Shown piece by piece: positions 1 through 6,087 of a DNA stretch of 6,097 nucleotides. The stretch's first letter is position 1. Each line of letters begins with the position of its first letter. The DNA comes from UBA8337 sp049889915 (GTDB lineage: Bacteria; Pseudomonadota; Alphaproteobacteria; RS24), in assembly GCA_049889915.1 (NCBI GenBank), contig JBMHCM010000003.1:1-6097 (forward strand). The letters run 5' to 3'. Position numbers and translations under genes: made by a program. The notes under the pieces are model-generated. The model did not search any database. It was not told the DNA's origin and saw only the letters and a program-made list of their open reading frames with translations.

Positions 1-998
1 CGCTCTGCTTCCGGCATGGGAATGAGGCCTTTGTCGAGCAAATAGCCGTCTTCACCAAAGGCATTTTCGCTGGTGAACTCTTTGACGAATTCCAGAATGC
101 CCGGCACTGTGCCGACATGCGCATGCTTAATGTAGAAGTACAATGAGCGCGAAATGCCGTAACCACCTTCAGCAATGTTTTCGAATGTTGGCTCGATGCC
201 CTCAACAACAGCGCCTTTGATTTTGTCTGAGTTTTGGTCAAGGAAGCTGTAACCGAACACGCCAACGGCATTCGGATTGGCTGACAGTTTTGACACCATC
301 AGATTGTCGTTTTCACCGGCATCAATCCAGGCGCCGTCTTCACGCACGGTGCGGGTCAGTTTTTTCCAACGTGATTTGTCGGTTTTCTTGAGCTTTTTCA
401 TGTGGGCAAATTTGTTTGCGCCTTTTGACATGGCCAGCTCTTGGAAAGCGTCACGTGTCCCTGATGTCGGCGGTGGGCCGAGGATTTCGATTTTTGCATT
501 TGGCAAAGAAGCGTCGATATCGCTCCATTTCTTATACGGGTTCGGGATCGGCTCGCACCAAGTGGCCTGGCACGCTTTATTCGGATCTGGAACAACTTTG
601 GCGGTTGCCAGATAAATTTGCTGGCGCGTCAGCTTCAGCAGCGGGGCGCTTTTGGCATTGGCCAAAACGATGCCGTCAAACCCGATAACGATTTCTGTCA
701 GGTCAATGCCGTTTGCTTGGCATTTCTGAAATTCTTTCTTTTTGATGCGGCGCGAGGCGTTGGTGATGTCCGGATGTTGCAGACCGATACCAGCGCAAAA
801 CAGCTTCATGCCGCCGCCCGAACCGGTTGATTCAATCACCGGTGTTTTGAACTTGCTTGTGCGACCGAATTGTTCCGCAACCGATGTGGCAAACGGGAAT
901 ACCGTCGACGAGCCAACGATTTCGATTTGGTCACGTGCGTGAGCTTGGCTCACAAAAGCTGTGGCCGCGATGGCCAACACTGCACTTTTAAACTTCAT
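1..998 (-). CDS. pstS: PstS-like phosphate ABC transporter substrate-binding protein (partial, 3' end beyond left edge)
   Basis: This is the periplasmic binding protein that captures inorganic phosphate and hands it to the PstCAB importer. The window holds 332 codons of a family usually near 340-350 residues, so little is missing. Residues 1-21 form a signal peptide: a basic MKFK start, a hydrophobic core and AHA before the likely cleavage site. Typical ligand-loop motifs follow: GSSTVFPF (29-36), ESTGSGGG (56-63), FDG (107-109) and PPTSGTRDAF (176-185). The SGTR there matches the phosphate-binding loop of characterised PstS proteins. Four cysteines (68, 93, 143, 148) could form disulfides. 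There are two in-frame ATGs, at 1004 and 998. I chose 998 because GGAG at 1005-1008 would touch the first ATG but lies 6 bases from the second. The gene follows the PhoR-like kinase gene on the same strand and has a Pho box in front. Family assignment is firm. Phosphate as ligand is inferred from motifs and context. Confidence 0.93.
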   Translation of the reverse strand, partial: MKFKSAVLAIAATAFVSQAHARDQIEIVGSSTVFPFATSVAEQFGRTSKFKTPVIESTGSGGGMKLFCAGIGLQHPDITNASRRIKKKEFQKCQANGIDLTEIVIGFDGIVLANAKSAPLLKLTRQQIYLATAKVVPDPNKACQATWCEPIPNPYKKWSDIDASLPNAKIEILGPPPTSGTRDAFQELAMSKGANKFAHMKKLKKTDKSRWKKLTRTVREDGAWIDAGENDNLMVSKLSANPNAVGVFGYSFLDQNSDKIKGAVVEGIEPTFENIAEGGYGISRSLYFYIKHAHVGTVPGILEFVKEFTSENAFGEDGYLLDKGLIPMPEAE

Positions 999-1004
999 CT
1001 TCAT

Positions 1005-1010
1005 CTCCAA
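1005..1010 (-). promoter_or_regulatory. Ribosome binding site of pstS that decides its start
   Basis: Read on the minus strand this is TTGGAG. Its GGAG core abuts the ATG at 1004 and lies 6 bases before the ATG at 998. Only the second spacing is normal, so translation most likely begins at 998. Confidence 0.7.
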
Positions 1011-1075
1011 ATTAAGGACCCGACAGCTTGAGTGCCCTCGGTGCGCGCAAATTCCAACGCATCCGAGACCTGAAT

Positions 1076-1104
1076 GTGACAGAAGTATTACAGTTTTGTG
1101 ACGC
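1076..1104 (-). promoter_or_regulatory. Pho box (PhoB-binding array) upstream of pstS
   Basis: On the minus strand this stretch reads as three 7-base units separated by 4-base spacers, giving the 11-base period of a Pho box: GCGTCAC (1098-1104), CTGTAAT (1087-1093) and CTGTCAC (1076-1082). The known consensus unit is CTGTCAT. The matches are 4, 6 and 6 of 7, and GTCA or GTAA is kept at the core of every unit. The box ends 77 bases before the pstS start and lies wholly between the phoR stop and pstS, so it should drive pstS and downstream pst genes from a phosphate-starvation promoter separate from phoR. A -10 element is not clear; the best candidate is TCGGAT at 1061-1066, only 3 of 6 matches. 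PhoB binding itself is inferred. Confidence 0.8.
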
Positions 1105-1127
1105 CCATCAGCGATTTTGGCGGCCGC

Positions 1128-2186
1128 CTATTGCGAATTTGCTACTTTGCGCAAAGTAACTGAAAAAACAGTGGCTTGCGGGTCGCTGGTGATACGCAGC
1201 CGACCGCGATGTTTGTTGATAATATGCTTCACGATAGCCAGCCCCAAGCCGGTGCCGCCCATTTCGCGCGACCGGCCTTTATCGACGCGGTAGAATCGCT
1301 CGGTCAGACGGGCAATTTGTTCATCAGGGATTTGCGGCCCCTTATTGATAACCTGTACGCGCAGCAGGTCGGTGTCGGTTTCGCCGGTGGCAGCCAGACG
1401 ACCATGCGACAAAACCAGTCGTACCGGCTGATTATCATCGCCATAGCGGATGGCGTTCTCCACCAAATTCAAAAACACCTGCTGCAATTCATCCAAATTG
1501 CCGATGACGGTTACATCGTCTTGAGCGATGCCGTCTAACTCAATAGACAGCGATGTGCCGACGTCTTCCGCTTTGCGGCTGACCAGCGACACCACTTGAT
1601 CGAGCAATTGGCGCATGTCCACGCGCCCATCCGGCACGCGATGTTCTTCTGCCTCAACACGGCTCAGCGATAATAGATCGTCAATCAAGCGCTGCATGCG
1701 GGCTGCTTCGGTTTCCATAATGCCAAGAAAATGCGTCCGCGCATCTGCATCTTCACCGGCGCCATCGAGCAGCGTCTCGATAAAGCCGGTGAGGGTGGTT
1801 AGCGGCGAGCGCAGTTCATGGCTGACATTCGCCACAAAGTCGGAATGCACCCGGTTGACGGTCAGCTTGTCAGTATCATCCGCGACGACGAGCATTAAAT
1901 GGTCGTCCTCTAAAGGCGCCAGCCGCAAGCGATAGGCGCGTTGGGTTTGTTCCATGCGGTTATAGGGCATGGCTTGCACGGTTCGGTCGCGCCGCGCTGT
2001 GTTCATGGCATCGATGAATTCCGGACCACGGATAAACCGTTCCATTGGGTGGTTAAATATTTGCCGCCCGAACAAGCCATACATTTGCTCATTGGCATCG
2101 ACCACCTTGCCCTTGCCATCAAGCAGGGCTGTCGCTTCGTCCAGCAAAGCGGCAAGAGTGGTAAAACTGGTCTGCGGTGAACTCAT
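1128..2186 (-). CDS. phoR: PhoR-like PAS-domain sensor histidine kinase, soluble form
   Basis: This 352-residue protein is probably the partner kinase/phosphatase of PhoB. A PAS-like sensor domain spans about 10-105. The dimerisation/phosphoacceptor helix pair covers about 112-180, with the H box FVANVSHELRSPLTT and phosphorylated His123. The ATPase domain covers about 225-347, with N box NLVEN (240-244), F box ERFYR (296-300) and G2 box GGTGLGL (310-316). The stretch FYRVDKGRSREMGGTGLGLA (298-317) is strongly PhoR-like. Two things are odd. There is no membrane helix at the N-terminus, and a TAA lies in frame directly before the ATG, so no extension is possible. The G1 box reads NKGPQI (281-286) where the family has DxGxG. 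A modest GAG at 2193-2195 lies 6 bases before the start. The gene is followed 129 bases later by pstS on the same strand, which supports the phosphate role. Confidence 0.87.
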   Translation of the reverse strand: MSSPQTSFTTLAALLDEATALLDGKGKVVDANEQMYGLFGRQIFNHPMERFIRGPEFIDAMNTARRDRTVQAMPYNRMEQTQRAYRLRLAPLEDDHLMLVVADDTDKLTVNRVHSDFVANVSHELRSPLTTLTGFIETLLDGAGEDADARTHFLGIMETEAARMQRLIDDLLSLSRVEAEEHRVPDGRVDMRQLLDQVVSLVSRKAEDVGTSLSIELDGIAQDDVTVIGNLDELQQVFLNLVENAIRYGDDNQPVRLVLSHGRLAATGETDTDLLRVQVINKGPQIPDEQIARLTERFYRVDKGRSREMGGTGLGLAIVKHIINKHRGRLRITSDPQATVFSVTLRKVANSQ

Positions 2187-2301
2187 TTATATCTCGGTTT
2201 TCAACAGCGCCGTCATTAAACATTATGGCAAATCCAGCGCAAGTTTAATCCTGCCGCTTGCCAAGCCGGGGGAATTTCGGCATTTTCGGCGGAGATTATA
2301 T

Positions 2302-2306
2302 GAGGG
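2302..2306 (+). promoter_or_regulatory. Ribosome binding site that sets the start of the DUF442 gene
   Basis: GAGGG lies 4 bases before the ATG at 2311. The same frame is open far upstream, to an ATG at 1969 inside the kinase gene on the other strand. This site is the main reason for choosing the short start. Confidence 0.65.
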
Positions 2307-2310
2307 ACAA

Positions 2311-2640
2311 ATGTTTCAAGAAATTGACAATGGTATTTCAGTAGCGGGCCAATTGGACGCTGACGGCATTAAGCTGGCCTTAGAAGCCGGTTTCAAGACC
2401 ATTATTTGCAATCGTCCTGACACGGAAGAAGGAGCCATTCCGCATGCTGATTTGCAGCCACTGGTTGAGGCTGCCGGTGTGGCCTTTCATTATCATCCGG
2501 TGCAAAGCGCCATTCAAACGCTTGAGGATGCCACGCGCATGGCCGAAATTTTGGCTAATGCCGAGCGGCCGGTATTGGCCTATTGCCGCAGCGGCGCGCG
2601 CAGCACCAATCTTTATGGGCTGTCGCTACAAATCGGTTAG
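2311..2640 (+). CDS. DUF442/TIGR01244-family rhodanese-like protein (sulfurtransferase or phosphatase fold)
   Basis: This small cytoplasmic protein has 109 residues, about the usual size for a stand-alone DUF442 (BLH phosphatase-like) domain. It has no signal peptide or membrane segment. The family pattern is clear: an early GQL (13-15), CNRPDTEEG (33-41), FHYHPV (59-64) and the active-site loop YCRSGARS (91-98) with Cys92 and Arg97. The Cys-X4-Arg loop length resembles rhodaneses, which pass sulfur through a cysteine persulfide. The loop of protein tyrosine phosphatases is Cys-X5-Arg, one residue longer. Family members are found alone, fused to beta-lactamase-fold hydrolases, or near sulfide:quinone reductases, but none of those partners is in this window. 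The gene is divergent from phoR and convergent with the amine oxidase gene, so its place in a pathway is unclear. The sulfur donor and acceptor cannot be told from sequence. Confidence 0.85.
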   Translation: MFQEIDNGISVAGQLDADGIKLALEAGFKTIICNRPDTEEGAIPHADLQPLVEAAGVAFHYHPVQSAIQTLEDATRMAEILANAERPVLAYCRSGARSTNLYGLSLQIG

Positions 2641-2643
2641 CCG

Positions 2644-4680
2644 TTAAGGGCGCAAATCAATGGCCGGATTGCGGTCAAAGAAATTCCGCGGCTTCAACAC
2701 AATCTCATCGACTTTGGACGGCATGACCGGCCAGTCTTCAGCCATTGGCACATGGTGAAACCCCATTGTCGCCCAAGCGACAATATCCTCGCCGGCAATC
2801 GGTTCATTATCCGCAATATATTCCGGCAGGCCGAGATAGGGCACGGACTGGTTGGTGGCCAGCCCGGAAGCGAAAATTTCATCGCGTTTGAAGCGCGTCA
2901 CCCACAAATTATTCTGCACGAAATAGCCGCGCTTTATGGTCTCATCAAACTGGCTGACCAAGGGCTTCACATTCGGCATCATCAGCTGATAAGCGCTTGG
3001 ATAGCCCATGGCATTTTTCTTTTCTGTGCTGGAGAAGACAAGCAGGGCCGGGCGATCGGCCGACATTTTGGTGCGGGCTTGCTTTTCTGTCGCAACCCGT
3101 TGCGGAACAATGCCCCAAATGCCACTGCGCGGCGCGTTGGCCGGTTGTTTGATGGGGCGAATTTTCAACCGGTCGAAATTATTGCTTGGCCCATCGACAT
3201 CCATATCAATGCGGTAGCTGAAATAATGGTCGTGATTGACGGCAAGGCGATGCGGCGCAATCAGCGTTCCGGTTTTGGTGTCAGCAGTCGCCGTCGGGTC
3301 GGCCAGTGTTTTGCTCATTACGCCTTTCACGGCATCGAGGCCGGTCGAGATAAGCCGAATACGCAGGCGGCCGTCTTGGCCGAAGACATAATCTTGGAAA
3401 TAATCATAATTGCCAATGGTGGCGACCATGCGAACGACCAATTCGGTGGCGCGACGCGACTGGTGAATGTCCATGCCCGGCACACCTTCGTAAACGGATT
3501 CATAATGCCGCCAGGCCGGGTGGCCGGGGTCGTGCTCAAAAATGCAAATGCGGTTTTCCGCTTCATAAGGGCTGCCATCCGGCAGGTGCAGCGTCACGCT
3601 TTGAAACACCGCACCGGTCGGGCAATCGGCGCCCAAAAGCGGCGTCGACATATTGCCGAAGCCATATTCGCCCATATCGAAATAGGCGCGGTAATACCAG
3701 TTCGGGTCATTGTCGAAATAGGGAACGAACATCTCCGACATGGCGATTTCATAGGCGACGTCGCGGAGACCGGCCTCGGTCTTATGCCCGACGCGGTTGA
3801 GAACCGTGCCTTGGCGCAGGTCGAAGCGCAGATGGAAATGCCAGCCTTGCCAATCAATGGCGCTGCCTTTGATGGTGAAGTTAACCCCTTGCGGGCGCGC
3901 TGTTGTGACCGGCCTCAGGGCAGGGCGGTGCTTCATCGCGCCGTCATGAAATTCACCGGTCGACACATCATGCGGTGGCACTTGGCCGGGCTTTGCGCTG
4001 TCTTCAATCGACACAATGCGCTGTTGGCTGACATTATAGAGAATGCCGATACCTTCAATCGGGCGGGCATAGAGATTGGTCGCCGGAAGGATGCCGAGAC
4101 CGGATTTGCCTTTGATGTAAAAGCAGTCGAGGCGAACAATGCGATCGCGCCGCACATTTACGCGGTCGCTGAAATAGCGACCAACCGTTCGCGGCAGACA
4201 CAAAAACTCGCCTTCGCCAATGCCGCGTTCGGCCATCACGCTAACCAACTCAGGCTGCTCGCTTAGCCCCAAGACCAGCGGCGTCAATTCACCCTGGCTG
4301 GAATACATCGGATGACCGCCACGTATTTCGGCAATGGTCGCGGCGCTATTATCGCTCAGGCTGACTTGTGCCAGATAGGGTTTGCCGTCTTTCAGAAATG
4401 TTACTTCGGCAGCCCTTTCGGCTGTCTGGCCGGGCTGCCACGCCAGCGCCTTTTGTTTGTTGGGCTGTTGCAAGCTGATGCGGATGAACATCACGTCTTC
4501 GCCATGGGCCTGTTTAATGGCTGCGGCGGCGGTTTGGTAGTCAGCGGCGCTCAACCCATCCCATGGCGTAACGGTGGCGGCTTGTTGATTATTGTTTTGC
4601 GCTGACAGGCTCAGCCCATAGGCCAATCCGGCAATCAGAATAAGCGTCAGCGGTAAGGCCAAAAAACGATATTGCTGCAT
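2644..4680 (-). CDS. Secreted copper/TPQ-containing primary-amine oxidase
   Basis: The enzyme oxidises primary amines with oxygen and water to aldehyde, ammonia and hydrogen peroxide, using copper and a self-made topaquinone (TPQ). The product has 678 residues, close to bacterial forms that lack the extra N-terminal domain of E. coli TynA. Residues 1-27 look like a signal peptide or anchor (hydrophobic 6-25, SLSA before the likely cut), so it should act in the periplasm. Key residues are all present: the catalytic base Asp335 in YFDMGEYGFG, TPQ-precursor Tyr425 in TIGNYDY, copper ligands His483 and His485 in NHDHYFSYR, and the third ligand probably His643 in FHHVPMAEDWPVMP. Cys353 and Cys379 match the conserved disulfide. 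The C-terminus NFFDRNPAID is also typical. An in-frame ATG at 4755 was rejected, because the one at 4680 has AAGGGAG 8 bases upstream and starts a proper signal peptide. The substrate cannot be told. The divergent neighbour is an acyl-CoA dehydrogenase. Confidence 0.95.
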   Translation of the reverse strand: MQQYRFLALPLTLILIAGLAYGLSLSAQNNNQQAATVTPWDGLSAADYQTAAAAIKQAHGEDVMFIRISLQQPNKQKALAWQPGQTAERAAEVTFLKDGKPYLAQVSLSDNSAATIAEIRGGHPMYSSQGELTPLVLGLSEQPELVSVMAERGIGEGEFLCLPRTVGRYFSDRVNVRRDRIVRLDCFYIKGKSGLGILPATNLYARPIEGIGILYNVSQQRIVSIEDSAKPGQVPPHDVSTGEFHDGAMKHRPALRPVTTARPQGVNFTIKGSAIDWQGWHFHLRFDLRQGTVLNRVGHKTEAGLRDVAYEIAMSEMFVPYFDNDPNWYYRAYFDMGEYGFGNMSTPLLGADCPTGAVFQSVTLHLPDGSPYEAENRICIFEHDPGHPAWRHYESVYEGVPGMDIHQSRRATELVVRMVATIGNYDYFQDYVFGQDGRLRIRLISTGLDAVKGVMSKTLADPTATADTKTGTLIAPHRLAVNHDHYFSYRIDMDVDGPSNNFDRLKIRPIKQPANAPRSGIWGIVPQRVATEKQARTKMSADRPALLVFSSTEKKNAMGYPSAYQLMMPNVKPLVSQFDETIKRGYFVQNNLWVTRFKRDEIFASGLATNQSVPYLGLPEYIADNEPIAGEDIVAWATMGFHHVPMAEDWPVMPSKVDEIVLKPRNFFDRNPAIDLRP

Positions 4681-4688
4681 CGGTGTGT

Positions 4689-4695
4689 CTCCCTT
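4689..4695 (-). promoter_or_regulatory. Ribosome binding site that sets the amine oxidase start
   Basis: On the minus strand this reads AAGGGAG, a strong site 8 bases before the ATG at 4680. It falls inside the longer reading from 4755, whose extra 25 residues would bury the signal peptide, so 4680 is the better start. Confidence 0.75.
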
Positions 4696-4777
4696 CACAA
4701 CCCAGCGAAATCCTGACACGAAGACGGCGGGCTGGGCAATATGCGACCGCTGCAAAACTGTGGGCGGCAGAAGATCT

Positions 4778-4806
4778 CATATAGAGCCAACAAATCCGTT
4801 TGTCAG
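4778..4806 (-). promoter_or_regulatory. Candidate sigma-70-type promoter of the amine oxidase gene
   Basis: On the minus strand, CTGACA (4801-4806, 5 of 6 to TTGACA) is followed after exactly 17 bases by TATATG (4778-4783, 4 of 6 to TATAAT). Transcription would start near 4771 and leave a leader of about 90 bases before the ATG at 4680. The element was found by eye. Its -35 overlaps the -35 of the opposite promoter. Confidence 0.45.
4790..4803. promoter_or_regulatory. Inverted repeat, possible operator
   Basis: ACAAA (4790-4794) and TTTGT (4799-4803) are perfect inverted arms around TCCG. The repeat lies in the spacer of the minus-strand promoter and touches the -35 boxes of both promoters, where a bound regulator could block either one. 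The arms are only 5 bases long, so it may be chance. Confidence 0.3.
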
Positions 4807-4828
4807 GCAAGGTGCCTCCGGCCATAGT
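4800..4828 (+). promoter_or_regulatory. Candidate sigma-70-type promoter of the acyl-CoA dehydrogenase gene
   Basis: TTGTCA (4800-4805, 5 of 6 to the -35 consensus) is followed after 17 bases by CATAGT (4823-4828, 4 of 6 to the -10 consensus). Transcription would start near 4835, giving a leader of about 24 bases that contains the ribosome binding site at 4846-4851. Spacing and position fit well, but the match was made by eye. Confidence 0.45.
4805..4817. promoter_or_regulatory. Second inverted repeat, possible operator
   Basis: AGGCA (4805-4809) and TGCCT (4813-4817) are perfect inverted arms around AGG. The repeat sits between the -35 and -10 of the plus-strand promoter, a common place for a repressor site. 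It is short and unproven. Confidence 0.3.
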
Positions 4829-4845
4829 GTGTGTACGTCGTCAAT

Positions 4846-4851
4846 AAGAGG
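4846..4851 (+). promoter_or_regulatory. Ribosome binding site that sets the acyl-CoA dehydrogenase start
   Basis: AAGAGG lies 7 bases before the ATG at 4859. The same frame is open back to an ATG at 4685, but that reading would cross the divergent promoter region and add 58 residues unlike the family's N-terminus. Confidence 0.7.
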
Positions 4852-4858
4852 TGCCATC

Positions 4859-6034
4859 ATGGATATGTCCCTGTCAGCCGAAGATCTTGCTTTCCAGCAG
4901 GAGGTTGAAACATTCCTTGAAACCCATCTTGATGACGAATTGCGCCGCGCCGGTCAAATGGCCAGTGGTATTTGTGGCGAGCACGAACCGACCATGCGCT
5001 GGCACCGCATCCTCAATGAAAAAGGTTGGGCCGCACCGCGTTGGCCGGTCGAAGTCGGCGGCACCGGCTGGACCGATATGCAGCATTATATCTGGGCCAG
5101 TGCCTGTGCGCGCTATCACGCGCCGCGGCTTTACCCGATGGGCGTCGGCATGATTGGCCCCACGCTGGCGGTATGCGGCACGCAAGAACAGAAAGATTAT
5201 TATCTGCCAAAGCTGTTGAGCGGCGAGCATATTTGGTGTCAGGGCTATTCAGAACCGGGCTCCGGCTCAGACCTTGCCAGTCTGCAATGCAAGGCCGAGC
5301 GTGACGGCGATGATTACATCATCAACGGCACGAAAATTTGGACCAGCTATGCGCAGCATGCCAATCATATTTTCTGTTTGGTGCGCACCGATGCCGGCGG
5401 CAAGCCGCAGCAGGGCATTTCCTTCCTGCTGATTGATATGAGCACGCCAGGTGTCAGCGTTAATCCGATTATCACCATTTCCGGCGACCATGAGCTGAAC
5501 CAAGTGTTCTTCGATAATGTGCGCGTACCGGTGGCCAATCTGGTCGGTGCTGAAAATGATGGTTGGACGGTGGCCAAGACCCTGCTGACCTTTGAGCGTT
5601 CAGGTGCTTATGCGGCGCGGCTGCAAGCCCGCTTGTCAGAAATGCGGCCGCTGGTGATGCAGAGCCAAGAGACCGCGCTGATCAATCGTTTCAATGAATT
5701 GCTGATCCGCGTGCAGGGTTTGGAGATGTCTGAGTTTCGCATTCAAAGCACCTTGGCGGCCGGTCAATCGCCGGGCGCGTCTTCATCGCGGATGAAAATC
5801 ATGGCGACCGAAACGCAGCAGGCGATCGACGAGGTGATGCTTGAGGCACTGGGCCATTATGGTGTGCCGTGGCAAATAGAGGCGCGTGAGCTCGGTTATA
5901 ATGGGGAAGCGGTCGGCCCTGAAGCGGCGCCGAAATTGCAGGCCGATTATCTCAACAATCGGGCGGCTACGATTTATGGCGGTTCCAACGAAGTGCAGCG
6001 CAATATCCTCGCCAAGGCGGAACTGGGGCTGTAA
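4859..6034 (+). CDS. Acyl-CoA dehydrogenase, PimC-like (large-subunit type)
   Basis: This cytoplasmic FAD enzyme would insert a trans-2 double bond into an acyl-CoA and pass electrons to electron-transfer flavoprotein. The product has 391 residues, a normal length. The N-terminal helical domain covers about 5-125 and the beta domain about 126-235, with the flavin/substrate motif QGYSEPGSGSDLAS (128-141) and WTS (161-163). The C-terminal helical domain holds ATIYGGSNEVQRNILAK (370-386). The usual catalytic Glu of the medium-chain type (YEG) is Gly374 here, while Glu246 in TFER lies where isovaleryl-CoA dehydrogenase has its catalytic Glu254, so Glu246 is the likely base. The C-terminal stretch GPEAAPKLQADYLNNR (353-368) and the YGGSNE ending resemble PimC, the pimeloyl-CoA dehydrogenase large subunit, which works with a small PimD partner. 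No partner is visible, but the window ends 63 bases later. The acyl substrate is unknown. The gene is divergent from the amine oxidase gene. Confidence 0.93.
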   Translation: MDMSLSAEDLAFQQEVETFLETHLDDELRRAGQMASGICGEHEPTMRWHRILNEKGWAAPRWPVEVGGTGWTDMQHYIWASACARYHAPRLYPMGVGMIGPTLAVCGTQEQKDYYLPKLLSGEHIWCQGYSEPGSGSDLASLQCKAERDGDDYIINGTKIWTSYAQHANHIFCLVRTDAGGKPQQGISFLLIDMSTPGVSVNPIITISGDHELNQVFFDNVRVPVANLVGAENDGWTVAKTLLTFERSGAYAARLQARLSEMRPLVMQSQETALINRFNELLIRVQGLEMSEFRIQSTLAAGQSPGASSSRMKIMATETQQAIDEVMLEALGHYGVPWQIEARELGYNGEAVGPEAAPKLQADYLNNRAATIYGGSNEVQRNILAKAELGL

Positions 6035-6071
6035 AGCTGCGGTTTCGCAACATCACAGTTGGTGCGAATGC

Positions 6072-6087
6072 CATGGCTTTTGCCATG
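6072..6087. other. Short hairpin after the acyl-CoA dehydrogenase gene
   Basis: CATGGC and GCCATG pair perfectly around a TTTT loop, 37 bases after the stop. No run of T follows, so it is not a standard intrinsic terminator. Short open frames also cross it to the window edge, including one from an ATG at 6073, but none has a clear ribosome binding site. The 63 bases after the stop hold no gene I can support. Confidence 0.3.

Noticed and set aside
277..942. Several plus-strand open frames across the left 1 kb
   Set aside because: They are shadows of pstS on the minus strand, which has a signal peptide, ligand-loop motifs and a ribosome binding site.
1037..1067. Possible hairpin (CTCGGTGCG pairing with CGCATCCGAG, one bulge) between phoR and pstS
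   Set aside because: It overlaps the region where the pstS promoter -10 should lie and has no T run, so neither a terminator nor a leader structure is well supported.
1119..1128. GGCGGCCGCC palindrome at the end of phoR
   Set aside because: It is a short GC palindrome with no loop and no following T run on the minus strand, so it is unlikely to be a terminator.
2222..2227. CATAAT on the minus strand as a -10 box for phoR
   Set aside because: It matches 5 of 6 bases, but no reasonable -35 lies 16-18 bases upstream, so it cannot be told from chance.
1969..2310. Upstream extension of the rhodanese-like gene in the same frame
   Set aside because: It would overlap the kinase gene on the other strand, has no family similarity, and the ATG at 2311 has a good ribosome binding site.
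2752..4266. 504-codon open frame on the plus strand, antisense to the amine oxidase gene
   Set aside because: It lies wholly inside a gene with every catalytic residue intact. Its product shows no family motif and it has no supported start. Long antisense frames are common opposite GC-biased codons.
4701..4736. CCCAGC and GCTGGG arms in the amine oxidase leader
   Set aside because: The 6-base stem would have a 24-base loop and no further pairing. It is too weak to call a riboswitch or attenuator.
4685..4858. Upstream extension of the acyl-CoA dehydrogenase gene in the same frame
   Set aside because: It crosses the divergent control region and adds residues unlike the family. The ATG at 4859 has AAGAGG at correct spacing.
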